DNA from: UBA11475 sp902486425
Lineage (GTDB): Bacteria > Bacillota > Clostridia > Christensenellales > Borkfalkiaceae
Direction of reading: 5' to 3'
DNA length: 22,184 bases
Assembly (NCBI GenBank): GCA_902486425.1
Contig: CABTOK010000006.1
Location: 1 to 22,184, forward strand
The notes under the pieces were generated by a model. It made no database searches and was not told the DNA's origin. It worked only from the letters and a program-made list of their open reading frames with translations. This document shows positions 1-6,386 of this stretch, one piece after another. The translations under genes were made by a program, and so were the position numbers. Within the stretch, counting starts at the first letter, position 1; each line of letters begins with the position of its first letter.

Positions 1-674
1 ATTTGCATAAACTGCTCCTCCGTCATTTCCATTTCTGTAAGAAGCGCTTGCTTGACGGCTTCGGACTCCCACTCGATAGTTGCGTCAACCTTATTGAAAG
101 TCTTGCCCTTGATGTCGGCAGTCGCCCACTTTGCGTAAAGAGTGAACACCCTTGCAGGCATATATGCAAAACCGAATTCCGTGTCGGAAAGCGTTTCTCC
201 GCCGTCCGCACTTTCGTACCAGCCTGCAAATACAAAGCCTTCTTTGGTAGGAGCGGCAGGAGCCGTGATCGCCGCGCCCGCGCTTGCCTTGACGGGTTGT
301 ACCGCGCTGCCGCCTTTGCTGTCAAAGGTTATCGTATATTCTTTTTCGGCGACAAGTTTGTCAATCTTCGCGGTCTTTTCTCTGTGGCAAACCGTGCAGA
401 CGTACAGCATGGTTCCTTCTTTTTCCGTGGTAGGCTCAACAGTCACGTTGCCGCCGTCCCAGGAGTGCTCGGCTTTGTCTTTGGTTTCCTTGCAGCCCTT
501 GTCTGCGCATGCATGCCAATGATGAGTCTCGTTGTTGCTCCATTCTTCCGCAAAGTTGTGTTTCCCGTCCTTGTTGCAAGCTGTAAACACCGAGAGCGAT
601 AAAACAAGCATCAACGCTATCGCACACGCCAGAATAATTGTTAACAGCTTGTGAGTAAGTATCCGGTTTTTCAT
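1..674 (-). CDS. Secreted lipoprotein with InlB-type repeat (partial, N-terminal part)
   Basis: The minus frame is open from ATG at 674 to the left edge, so the C terminus lies outside the window. The start is fixed by AAAAAAGGAGCTTTATTT just upstream. The protein begins MKNRILTHKL, has a hydrophobic stretch at about residues 10-31 and a lipobox VFTAC with Cys33, so it should be lipid-anchored on the outer face of the membrane. Residues about 50-62 (HHWHACADKGC) and 91-96 (YVCTVC) give a Cys/His pattern seen in Clostridial surface proteins. Residues about 112-181 match an InlB B-repeat (Flg_new): a beta strand with TITFDSKGG, then EGFVFAGWY, ending in LYAKWA. No enzyme motif is visible. It is divergent from the solute-binding gene to its right. 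Family assignment of the repeat is strong; the function (surface adhesion or binding) is inferred. Confidence 0.85.
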   Translation of the reverse strand, partial: MKNRILTHKLLTIILACAIALMLVLSLSVFTACNKDGKHNFAEEWSNNETHHWHACADKGCKETKDKAEHSWDGGNVTVEPTTEKEGTMLYVCTVCHREKTAKIDKLVAEKEYTITFDSKGGSAVQPVKASAGAAITAPAAPTKEGFVFAGWYESADGGETLSDTEFGFAYMPARVFTLYAKWATADIKGKTFNKVDATIEWESEAVKQALLTEMEMTEEQFMQ

Positions 675-743
675 AAATAAAGCTCCTTTTTTATTGGATT
701 TTTTTGAAGAAGCGGGCAATTTTCAGGTTAGCCTCTCCTTTTA

Positions 744-869
744 TTAATATAATAGGAACAATCTGTTGCCTGTTTCTATTCTTTCGGATTTAACCGCCTT
801 TTCGTACTCGGTACGTTTGCGGTTAGAGCATCTTTCTTTGCCGTTTACCGGAATCATAACTTTTTTCAT
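744..869 (-). CDS. Possible 41-residue small protein, unrecognised
   Basis: A short minus-strand frame from ATG 869 to TAA 744 encodes a basic, soluble-looking peptide starting MKKVMIPVNGKERCSNRKR and ending RLFLLY. Its codons resemble those of neighbouring genes, but no convincing ribosome binding site precedes the ATG (only a GACGAG-like stretch). It would sit 69 bp upstream of the lipoprotein start and in the same direction. I do not recognise it. It may be a genuine small gene, the remnant of a longer one, or chance. Confidence 0.25.
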   Translation of the reverse strand: MKKVMIPVNGKERCSNRKRTEYEKAVKSERIETGNRLFLLY

Positions 870-968
870 ACTCGTCGTTATGACTTACACAGGTTTTTAC
901 GCAATTGCGGATTTTTTATCAATATTAACGTTATTGATTATTTTTTATTCATTGTTTCAAACCGCATA

Positions 969-997
969 TTGACTTACGCGTGCCTATATGATATAGT
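969..997 (+). promoter_or_regulatory. Sigma-A type promoter for the solute-binding protein/LuxR operon
   Basis: TTGACT at 969-974 and TATAGT at 992-997 are separated by 17 bp. Transcription would start near 1004 and leave a leader of about 200 nt before the solute-binding gene. The leader contains a GCTTG...CAAGC hairpin (about 1028-1060) and a CCCCACC/GGTGGGG hairpin (1089-1115). Confidence 0.6.
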
Positions 998-1088
998 TTA
1001 TATGTATATGTTATCTATAATATAACCGCTTGCAGCTTTCTGAGGCTTTCCAAGCGTGGTAAGTATATCATATACGCAATAACCTGTC

Positions 1089-1115
1089 CCCCACCCAAAC
1101 CGCCAAAAGGTGGGG
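1089..1115 (+). promoter_or_regulatory. Leader hairpin that could mask a ribosome binding site
   Basis: CCCCACC (1089-1095) is perfectly complementary to GGTGGGG (1109-1115) around a 13-nt loop. The 3' arm together with the preceding AA forms AAGGTGGGG, a plausible Shine-Dalgarno six bases before ATG 1121. Folding would therefore block initiation of the short ORF that follows. Confidence 0.35.
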
Positions 1116-1120
1116 AAAAT

Positions 1121-1177
1121 ATGAAAATAATCGAAAAATTTTTTAAAAAAAGGACGGACGATCCCTCAACCGGATAA
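1121..1177 (+). CDS. Possible 18-residue leader peptide
   Basis: ATG 1121 to TAA 1175-1177 encodes MKIIEKFFKKRTDDPSTG, a short cationic, possibly amphipathic peptide. It follows an AGGTGGGG sequence at good spacing and ends 25 nt before the presumed start of the solute-binding protein. It could be a leader peptide controlling the downstream gene through the 1089-1115 hairpin. No recognised amino-acid codon run is present, so classic attenuation is not indicated. Coding is unproven. Confidence 0.25.
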   Translation: MKIIEKFFKKRTDDPSTG

Positions 1178-1202
1178 CGGATAGATAAATATGAAATATA
1201 AT

Positions 1203-1242
1203 ATGAAAAAAACGACTTCTTTTTTTTATTGTCGTCGCAATG
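1203..1242 (+). other. Signal-peptide coding segment out of frame at a T8 run
   Basis: From ATG 1203 the reading is MKKTTSFF and then leaves the downstream frame at eight T residues (1220-1227). Removing one T joins it to the main frame and gives MKKTTSFFIVVAMVLAIPFS followed by LIAC, a textbook lipoprotein signal peptide with Cys24. As written, the intact frame only starts at ATG 1240, where no positively charged n-region exists. The options are an assembly or sequencing indel, slippage-based on/off switching, or transcriptional slippage on the T8 run. Confidence 0.75.
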
Positions 1243-2541
1243 GTTCTCGCAATACCTTTTTCTTTAATTGCTTGTACCAAAAACGGTACTTTGCTTGATC
1301 CGAAAAAGCCGACTACTCTCACAATGTGGCACGTTTACGGCGAACAGGTCGACTCTCCGATGAAAAATCACATCGAACAGTTCAACTCGACGATCGGTAA
1401 AGAAAAAGGAATCGTAATAAACGTTACGCTGATGTCGAACGCCGCACAAATCGGCAAAAAGCTCGTCTCCGCGCAAACGGAAAAAGCCGGCTCTCCGGAT
1501 ATGCCGGATCTGTTCTTCTGCCATGCGAACGACGCGAGAAGTCTCGGAACGGATAATCTTCTGAATTGGAAAGATTATTTTTCTCAAACCGAACTTGACT
1601 CTTTCGTCCCGGACTTTTTAAGCGACGGAACGGTCGACGACAGTCTTTGCGTTTTCCCCGTTTCCAAATCAACTTATATGCTTTTTATCGCCGGCGAAAT
1701 TTTTGACAGATTCGCCGCCGATAAGGGCGTTTCTCTTTCAGATCTCGGGACATGGAAGGGCTTCTTCGCCGTTGCCGAAAAATATTACGAATGGTCCGGA
1801 GGAAAGCCTTTCTGTGCGATAGACTATCTTATCAGACTTGCCGAACTGTGCGCTATATCCGACGGAGAAAAGATTTCTTATAAAAACGGCTGGTACGACG
1901 GTAACAACCCCGCGTTGATAAACGCATACGATATGTTTGCAACGTCTATCGCCAAAGGTCATATCGTCGTATCCGATATGTATTCCAATACGCAAGTTAT
2001 GACGGGACAAACGTGCGCCGGTATCGGTTCTACGGCTTCCATTCTCTATTACAACGACGAAATCACTTATCCAGACAATACGTCGGAAGATATGAATCTG
2101 AAAGTTTTGCCTATGCCTCAGCAAGCGGGCAGACAAAAAGTCGCCACACAAGCCGGAGTAGGTCTTTGTTCATACAAAACGACTGCCGTCAAAGCAGAAG
2201 CGGCAGCGGTTTTTGCACGGTGGTTTACCGAAGAACGACGCAACACAGAGTTCGTTCTTTCAACCGGTTATATGCCTGTAAGAACAGGGGCTTTCAATAA
2301 AATAAGCGACAATACTTTTAAATCGGAAGCGTATAAAAATCTTTATGAAGCTCTGTCCGCAACCGTTACAACCTGTACTTTCGAAAAAGAACCGAGTTTC
2401 GACGGATATTACGCCAAAGTCGGCGCGTTGTACGATAAAATCCGCAATATCCAGAATGATCTTAAAGCAAGGTACAAAAACGGCGAAACCTGCGAACAGA
2501 TCGTTGCGGAAATGAAAGACGCGCTTAATAACGTCGGCTAA
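1240..2541 (+). CDS. ABC-type extracellular solute-binding lipoprotein (family 1)
   Basis: This is a periplasmic-binding-protein-like lipoprotein that would bind a sugar-type ligand outside the membrane. The mature part begins after the lipobox LIAC with the typical opening TLTMWHVYGEQVDSPM, followed by an alpha/beta two-lobe fold of about 410 residues. The motif DMPDLFFCHAND around residue 85 and the late YMPVRTGAF segment are typical of this family. The intact frame starts at 1240, but the natural start is probably ATG 1203 with a one-base shift in the T8 run (see 1203-1242). No permease or ATPase genes follow. Instead, 26 bp downstream comes a membrane LuxR-type regulator, so this protein may be a ligand-presenting sensor partner rather than a transporter component. 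Family is clear; the sensor role is inferred. Confidence 0.85.
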   Translation: MVLAIPFSLIACTKNGTLLDPKKPTTLTMWHVYGEQVDSPMKNHIEQFNSTIGKEKGIVINVTLMSNAAQIGKKLVSAQTEKAGSPDMPDLFFCHANDARSLGTDNLLNWKDYFSQTELDSFVPDFLSDGTVDDSLCVFPVSKSTYMLFIAGEIFDRFAADKGVSLSDLGTWKGFFAVAEKYYEWSGGKPFCAIDYLIRLAELCAISDGEKISYKNGWYDGNNPALINAYDMFATSIAKGHIVVSDMYSNTQVMTGQTCAGIGSTASILYYNDEITYPDNTSEDMNLKVLPMPQQAGRQKVATQAGVGLCSYKTTAVKAEAAAVFARWFTEERRNTEFVLSTGYMPVRTGAFNKISDNTFKSEAYKNLYEALSATVTTCTFEKEPSFDGYYAKVGALYDKIRNIQNDLKARYKNGETCEQIVAEMKDALNNVG

Positions 2542-2567
2542 GCGAAAAACATCGGAGCAACCGGAAT

Positions 2568-4193
2568 ATGAAGCTCATAGATTTCAAAAATAAAAAAACG
2601 TCTATGCACCGTAAGCTTTTGTTATATATGCTTACGCTTGTTCTCCTTATCGTTCTTTTTATCGGAGTCGGATTGTTCTTTGTCGGACAATTTTCCACGA
2701 CAACCGAAAAATACTCAAACAATCTTACGTTTCAAAGCGAATTTTATACGAGACAAATAGAAAAATACTTTGACGATATTTCGATGATGAGCGAAATGCT
2801 CGCAACGGATTCATCAAAGATAATAGACGATTATCTGACGGAAAACGGAATCGATTTAAGCGCGCTTAACGATTCCGAACTACATACCGAAGGCGTGCAG
2901 AAAGCGCTTTTGCCGAAGCTTAGAGAAGAACTGCTGAAAGCGGACGCGTCGGGAGCGTTTATAATTCTTAACGCAACCGTAAATACGCGCAAAGAAGATT
3001 CCGACGGCTCCAGAACCGGATTATACTTCCAACGCAGCACTCTCGACCGCACGGACGAAACTCTACTGCTGCTCAGGGGTTGCGCAAATCTCGGAAGAGA
3101 AAACGATATAATGCCACATCGCAGATGGCGATTGGAATTCAAAACCGAATTCGTGCCGGAAATAAAAAACTCTTTCGGCAAGACAAAAGCCGGAAATAAA
3201 ATATCGGTACTGACGGACGTTTTTACGCTTAGCGGAATAAACGAAAAAACAATGGCGGTTTTTACCCCTCTTTACGATTCGGACAATTTCTTTTACGGTA
3301 TATGCGGTTTTGAAATCTCGGGCGAATACTTTAAAGACTACTTTGCCCAGCCGACAAGATTCGAGCAATTGACCTGCACGTTTGCCAAAACGGAAGAAGA
3401 CGGCAGAATCGACTGTGAAAATATCTTTTGGACGGGTGTTTTGGGCGGCTACTCTTTGAAACCGAGCGGCACCCTGATACCGAAAAAAATAAAAGGAAAC
3501 CTTACGGAGTTCAGCGGTAAAAACAATTTTATCGCCGCCGGAAAAGAAGTGACTATTTGCAACGAAAACTATACTCTTACTGTAATGCAGCCGAAGAGCG
3601 AGTTCGATAAAACCGTAGCAGTCAATGTAACGAAAATCGTATTGGTATGCTTCTTATTGGTATTTACGGCCGTTATGCTTTGCATCTTCTTTTCGCGTAA
3701 ATTCGTTGCGCCCGTAATAAAAAACCTGGAAAGAATACGCAAACAGGAACATGCCGAAGCAAAATCAGGGATCACCGAAATCGACGACTTGTTCGTCTAC
3801 CTTGCCGAACAAGACAGACTTCGGGATATCGAAACAAACCGGTTAAAACGTCAGAATGACGAACTTGCGATCGTAACCGAAAACCAGACCGCCGAAATCG
3901 ACAAACAACAGACGGAAATCGATCGGCTGGCCTATTCCCGTAAAACCGAAATAGATCCGGACAACTACGAAATATTCAAAATCGGATTAAAAGAGCTTAC
4001 AAAAACGGAAAAGACCGTTTTTGATCTCTATTTGCATGGCAGAACCGCAAAAGAAATAGCAGGCATCCTTAATATCCGCGAAAGCACTCTTAAGTTTCAC
4101 AATCATAATATTCTGGAAAAACTCGGCTTGTCTTCACGCAAACAAATGCTGCGCTATGCAACGCTCTTGAAACAAGAAACCCGTAATCAATAA
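2568..4193 (+). CDS. Membrane-bound one-component LuxR-type regulator with extracellular sensor domain
   Basis: The 541-residue protein has a short basic N terminus, TM1 at about 17-42, an extracytoplasmic domain of about 310 residues (43-352), TM2 at about 353-376, a charged coiled-coil linker at about 380-455, and a C-terminal LuxR/GerE helix-turn-helix at about 472-532. The helix-turn-helix is recognised by LTKTEKTVFDLYLHGRTAKE, then IAGILNIRESTLKFH and EKLGLSSRKQ. No histidine kinase, GGDEF or receiver domain is present, so signal sensing and DNA binding appear to sit in one membrane protein. The extracellular architecture resembles Cache-type sensor domains, but I see no diagnostic motif. 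It begins 26 bp after the solute-binding gene with a weak GGAGCAACCGG site and is clearly co-transcribed. Regulation by ligand-loaded binding protein is an inference. Confidence 0.85.
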   Translation: MKLIDFKNKKTSMHRKLLLYMLTLVLLIVLFIGVGLFFVGQFSTTTEKYSNNLTFQSEFYTRQIEKYFDDISMMSEMLATDSSKIIDDYLTENGIDLSALNDSELHTEGVQKALLPKLREELLKADASGAFIILNATVNTRKEDSDGSRTGLYFQRSTLDRTDETLLLLRGCANLGRENDIMPHRRWRLEFKTEFVPEIKNSFGKTKAGNKISVLTDVFTLSGINEKTMAVFTPLYDSDNFFYGICGFEISGEYFKDYFAQPTRFEQLTCTFAKTEEDGRIDCENIFWTGVLGGYSLKPSGTLIPKKIKGNLTEFSGKNNFIAAGKEVTICNENYTLTVMQPKSEFDKTVAVNVTKIVLVCFLLVFTAVMLCIFFSRKFVAPVIKNLERIRKQEHAEAKSGITEIDDLFVYLAEQDRLRDIETNRLKRQNDELAIVTENQTAEIDKQQTEIDRLAYSRKTEIDPDNYEIFKIGLKELTKTEKTVFDLYLHGRTAKEIAGILNIRESTLKFHNHNILEKLGLSSRKQMLRYATLLKQETRNQ

Positions 4194-4352
4194 TCAGAAA
4201 CAACTACCATAAAACCGCTTACAGAAGATTTGATTTTTTATATAATATTTCTAAAAGCGGCGAGTACGACAAAACGGCTTTTCAAACTTCAAAGATAACG
4301 CCATATTTTGCCACAAATAGCTATTCGGCGCGCCAAATTCTGCCTGCACAAA

Positions 4353-4383
4353 AAAAGCAGGGGCTTGAAAAACCTCTGCTTTT
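4353..4383 (-). terminator. Terminator of the perR-rubrerythrin-rubredoxin unit
   Basis: The arms AAAAGCAGGGG (4353-4363) and CCTCTGCTTTT (4373-4383) pair with one G-T wobble around a 9-nt loop. On the minus strand the stem is followed by seven T. It lies past the plus-strand terminator, so the two convergent units each terminate inside the other's tail. Confidence 0.75.
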
Positions 4384-4400
4384 ATGCTGTTTATAATATT

Positions 4401-4443
4401 GCCCGACCGTGAGCCGGTATTTTTACCGTAGGTCGGCTTTTTT
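4401..4443 (+). terminator. Terminator of the solute-binding protein/LuxR operon
   Basis: CCGACC (4403-4408) pairs with GGTCGG (4431-4436), with an inner CGGTA/TACCG helix, followed by a run of T (4438-4443) on the plus strand. It is convergent with the minus-strand hairpin at 4353-4383. Confidence 0.7.
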
Positions 4444-4455
4444 GCGTTGAAAAGA

Positions 4456-4608
4456 TTACTCTTCCGTAAAAGCGTCTTTTCCGAGACCGCATATAGGACA
4501 AACGAAATCCTCGGGGACGTCTTCCCACTTAGTGCCGGGAGCGATTCCGCTATCCGGATCGCCGAGAGTTTCGTCGTAAACGTATCCGCAAGGACAAACG
4601 TATTTCAT
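4456..4608 (-). CDS. Rubredoxin
   Basis: A 50-residue protein runs from ATG 4608 to TAA 4456. Its sequence starts MKYVCPCGYVYDETLGDPDS and ends in DFVCPICGLGKDAFTEE. The two CxxC-type knuckles (Cys5/Cys7-Gly and Cys-Pro-Ile-Cys-Gly) bind one iron. The PGTKWEDVPEDFVCPICG segment is the standard rubredoxin signature. The first knuckle reads C-P-C-G rather than C-x-x-C-G, so one residue is missing compared with the usual rubredoxin spacing, which could alter the iron site. A GGAGAG site sits 7 nt upstream and the gene starts 12 bp after the rubrerythrin stop, so they are co-transcribed. It likely donates electrons to the rubrerythrin for peroxide or oxygen reduction in the cytoplasm. Confidence 0.92.
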   Translation of the reverse strand: MKYVCPCGYVYDETLGDPDSGIAPGTKWEDVPEDFVCPICGLGKDAFTEE

Positions 4609-4620
4609 ATCGTGCTCTCC

Positions 4621-5166
4621 TTACTTTCCGAAATATCTTTTAAGCAGACCGGCGAAAGCTTTGCCGTGGCGCGCTTCGTCGCGAGCCATTTCGTGTACGG
4701 TGTCGTGAATAGCATCGAGACCTAATTCTTTTGCTTTTTTAGCGAGCGCGGTCTTGCCGGCGGTTGCGCCGTTTTCGGCTTCAACTCTCATTTCGAGATT
4801 CTTTTTGGTGGAATCGGTAACGACTTCGCCCAAGAGTTCGGCAAATTTAGCGGCGTGTTCGGCTTCTTCGTAAGCAGCCTTCTCCCAATAAGCGCCGATT
4901 TCGGGATAGCCTTCTCTGTAAGCGACTCTCGCCATGGCAAGATACATGCCGACTTCGGAACATTCTCCGGTAAAGTTCATTCTGAGACCTTCGACGATTT
5001 CGGGATCAACGCCCTGAGCAACGCCTACAACGTGTTCAGCCGCCCACGACATATCGCCTTTCTGTTCCGTAAACTTGGAAGCCGGCGCGCCGCACTGGGG
5101 GCATCTTTCGGGGGCAGAATCCCCTTCGTGTACATATCCGCATACTTGACATACAAACTTTTTCAT
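4621..5166 (-). CDS. Reverse rubrerythrin (rubredoxin domain N-terminal)
   Basis: This is a non-haem iron peroxidase of anaerobes, reducing hydrogen peroxide (and oxygen in Clostridia) to water in the cytoplasm. The 181-residue protein carries a rubredoxin-like FeS4 domain first (FVCQVCGYVHEG, Cys6 and Cys9; RCPQCGAP, Cys22 and Cys25), then a ferritin-like four-helix diiron domain from about residue 45. The diiron ligands are visible in GECSE, in EEAEHA, and in the second half-site EMARDEARHG. Domain order is reversed compared with classical rubrerythrin, as in the reverse rubrerythrins of Clostridium. An AGG-containing site precedes the ATG. It follows perR by 111 bp and precedes rubredoxin by 12 bp. 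That context supports PerR-controlled oxidative-stress defence. Confidence 0.95.
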   Translation of the reverse strand: MKKFVCQVCGYVHEGDSAPERCPQCGAPASKFTEQKGDMSWAAEHVVGVAQGVDPEIVEGLRMNFTGECSEVGMYLAMARVAYREGYPEIGAYWEKAAYEEAEHAAKFAELLGEVVTDSTKKNLEMRVEAENGATAGKTALAKKAKELGLDAIHDTVHEMARDEARHGKAFAGLLKRYFGK

Positions 5167-5199
5167 TTTTAATACCTCGTTATCTGATTTTTTATTTTA

Positions 5200-5213
5200 C
5201 GCCGATTACGGCG
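5200..5213. promoter_or_regulatory. Small hairpin between perR and rubrerythrin
   Basis: CGCCG-ATTA-CGGCG forms a short GC stem 34 bp upstream of the rubrerythrin start in otherwise very AT-rich DNA. On the minus strand no T run follows, so it is more likely an mRNA-stabilising or processing hairpin than a terminator. No convincing separate promoter for rubrerythrin was found in the 111-bp spacer. Confidence 0.35.
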
Positions 5214-5277
5214 GTTTTTACTTTTGTTTTTAATTTTGTGAATTTTATTTAATTGATTTTATATTTTTATATGAGAT

Positions 5278-5676
5278 CTATATAAGGGATTCGCTTTCTT
5301 TAATCCTTTTCAGACACTCGTCGCAGGTAAAGCGCATAATCAGTTCGTAACTTTTTATATCCTTACCCGTGAGTTTTTTTAACTTATAAAGAACGTCTTC
5401 CCCGTCTAAAAGATCTATTTTTACGTCGAATACCTTGCCGCACTTATCGCATACCAAATGGTCGTGCGGAATATTTTTATCATAACGGCAGATACCGTTC
5501 GGCATCGGAATTTTGCGGATCGCCCCGCTCTCCGACAGCGCTGCAAGATTGTTGTAAACCGTTGCCAGCGCGACGTCCGGCAAATATTCTTTTGTTTTTG
5601 AATAAACTTCTTCGGCGGTGAGATGATCACTCGAAGCGTTTACTATTTTTAATATCGTAGCTCGCTGCTTCGTCAT
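5278..5676 (-). CDS. perR: PerR-type peroxide-sensing Fur-family repressor
   Basis: This 132-residue Fur-family dimeric repressor has an N-terminal winged helix (residues 1-72, with the recognition helix region ALATVYNNLAALSESGAIRK) and a C-terminal metal-binding domain. Structural zinc is bound by CDKC and CDEC. The regulatory metal site can be read as His18 (SDHLT), an Asp in RYDKN, HDH before CDKC, and Asp at the position eight residues after the first CDKC Cys. That position is Asp in PerR and usually Glu in Fur, so PerR is the better call. A strong AAGGAGAG site precedes ATG 5676. It heads a unit with rubrerythrin and rubredoxin and has a consensus promoter flanked by two palindromes, suggesting autoregulation. 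Confidence 0.85.
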   Translation of the reverse strand: MTKQRATILKIVNASSDHLTAEEVYSKTKEYLPDVALATVYNNLAALSESGAIRKIPMPNGICRYDKNIPHDHLVCDKCGKVFDVKIDLLDGEDVLYKLKKLTGKDIKSYELIMRFTCDECLKRIKESESLI

Positions 5677-5761
5677 CTCCGCTCTCCTTTTTCGTTTTCG
5701 ATTATCTTACCGTCCGTCGTTTATTTTAATTGGACGGCTCAGAACTTCGTTTTATACCGAT

Positions 5762-5790
5762 ATTATAACAGAGGTTTTTACCCTTGTCAA
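5762..5790 (-). promoter_or_regulatory. Consensus sigma-A promoter of perR
   Basis: On the minus strand TTGACA (5785-5790) and TATAAT (5762-5767) are separated by 17 bp, a perfect match to consensus. Transcription would start near 5755, giving a leader of about 80 nt. Confidence 0.85.
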
Positions 5791-5796
5791 CTATTT

Positions 5797-5834
5797 TTTA
5801 GAACATTTCTAAATTTTTTTAGAATATTTCTAAA
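5797..5834. promoter_or_regulatory. Tandem Fur/PerR-like operator palindromes
   Basis: Two palindromes, TTTAGAACATTTCTAAA (5797-5813) and TTTAGAATATTTCTAAA (5818-5834), have 7-bp arms around 3 bp and centres exactly 21 bp apart, i.e. on the same DNA face. They lie just upstream of the -35 box of perR. They resemble the TTATAATNATTATAA family of PerR boxes, with G/C at one position in each arm. Confidence 0.65.
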
Positions 5835-5964
5835 TTTATGTTTTATCTTTAATATTTTTTTGCTTCTTTGCGAAAATTTTTAAAAATACCTTACTTTTAC
5901 AGCGAAATCATTTGAAGTACCGCCGATAAATGCGGAAAAACACAGAATTAAAGTTTTATAATAT

Positions 5965-6000
5965 AAAATCAAGGCGATCGTCATGACCGCCTTGATTTTT
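5965..6000. terminator. 12-bp hairpin, likely end of the orphan transcript
   Basis: The arms AAAATCAAGGCG (5965-5976) and CGCCTTGATTTT (5988-5999) pair perfectly around an 11-nt loop. T-rich sequence follows on both strands. No plus-strand gene precedes it, so it most plausibly ends the minus-strand transcript begun at the ECF-type promoter near 6390. Confidence 0.6.
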
Positions 6001-6027
6001 GCTTGTTTTTAGTGTTTATTATTTCTT

Positions 6028-6108
6028 TTACGCAATATCTATATAAATATCTGTATCGAATACGATTTCGGCGTAAATGTAATTAATTATATGTAAAAAT
6101 AAAATCAT
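6028..6108 (-). CDS. Possible 26-residue hydrophobic small protein
   Basis: ATG 6108 to TAA 6028 encodes MILFLHIINYIYAEIVFDTD followed by IYIDIA, an aromatic/aliphatic peptide with acidic residues near the C terminus. AAGGAATTAAGGG lies directly before the ATG, and this sequence also forms part of the stem base of the inverted repeat, so initiation could depend on RNA folding. Coding is unproven. Confidence 0.25.
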   Translation of the reverse strand: MILFLHIINYIYAEIVFDTDIYIDIA

Positions 6109-6117
6109 TTCCCTTAA

Positions 6118-6190
6118 TTCCTTAACGGAAACCCGATTGGTTATATTACTAAAGAATAAGCAATACTCCGCGAGGACTTCCGTTAAGGAA
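6118..6190. repeat. 13-bp inverted repeat around a 47-nt loop
   Basis: TTCCTTAACGGAA (6118-6130) is the exact reverse complement of TTCCGTTAAGGAA (6178-6190). Flanking TTTCC-rich and GGAAA-rich tracts extend complementarity imperfectly. The loop contains a small TCC-TCGC-GGA hairpin. It sits in the middle of the predicted orphan transcript. Confidence 0.6.
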
Positions 6191-6386
6191 CGGAAAAGGA
6201 AATTATTAAGGATGATCTGTTTTATAATCCGGTTTTATTATTTAGATACCGGCGTTATATCTTTTTAATAAGATAAGAGCCTACTCTTTTTTCTTTTATA
6301 TTTTTAATCTGTACTTTTAAAATTTATTTTATTAAATTCAATTATGTATTTAAATATAGTTGTTTTAAAATCTCTTTTACCCCTTT

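Larger units (their letters stand above)
675..1202. other. Divergent intergenic region, 528 bp
   Basis: This spacer separates the minus-strand lipoprotein from the plus-strand solute-binding gene. Besides the candidate small ORF at 744-869, it holds a plus promoter at 969-997, a leader with two hairpins, and a possible leader peptide at 1121-1177. On the minus strand a second Shine-Dalgarno-like AAAAGGAGAGG (about 731-741) precedes the real one of the lipoprotein without an obvious start codon. A hydrophobic plus frame at 766-972 begins with TTG without a binding site, and I do not accept it. Confidence 0.6.

Noticed and set aside
766..972. 68-codon hydrophobic plus-strand frame
   Set aside because: TTG start without a ribosome binding site. 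The hydrophobicity follows from T-rich intergenic sequence, and it runs into the -35 box of the downstream promoter.
6118..6190. Integron attC-like site
   Set aside because: The inverted repeat lacks the RYYYAAC/GTTRRRY core sites at proper positions, and no integrase or cassette array is present.
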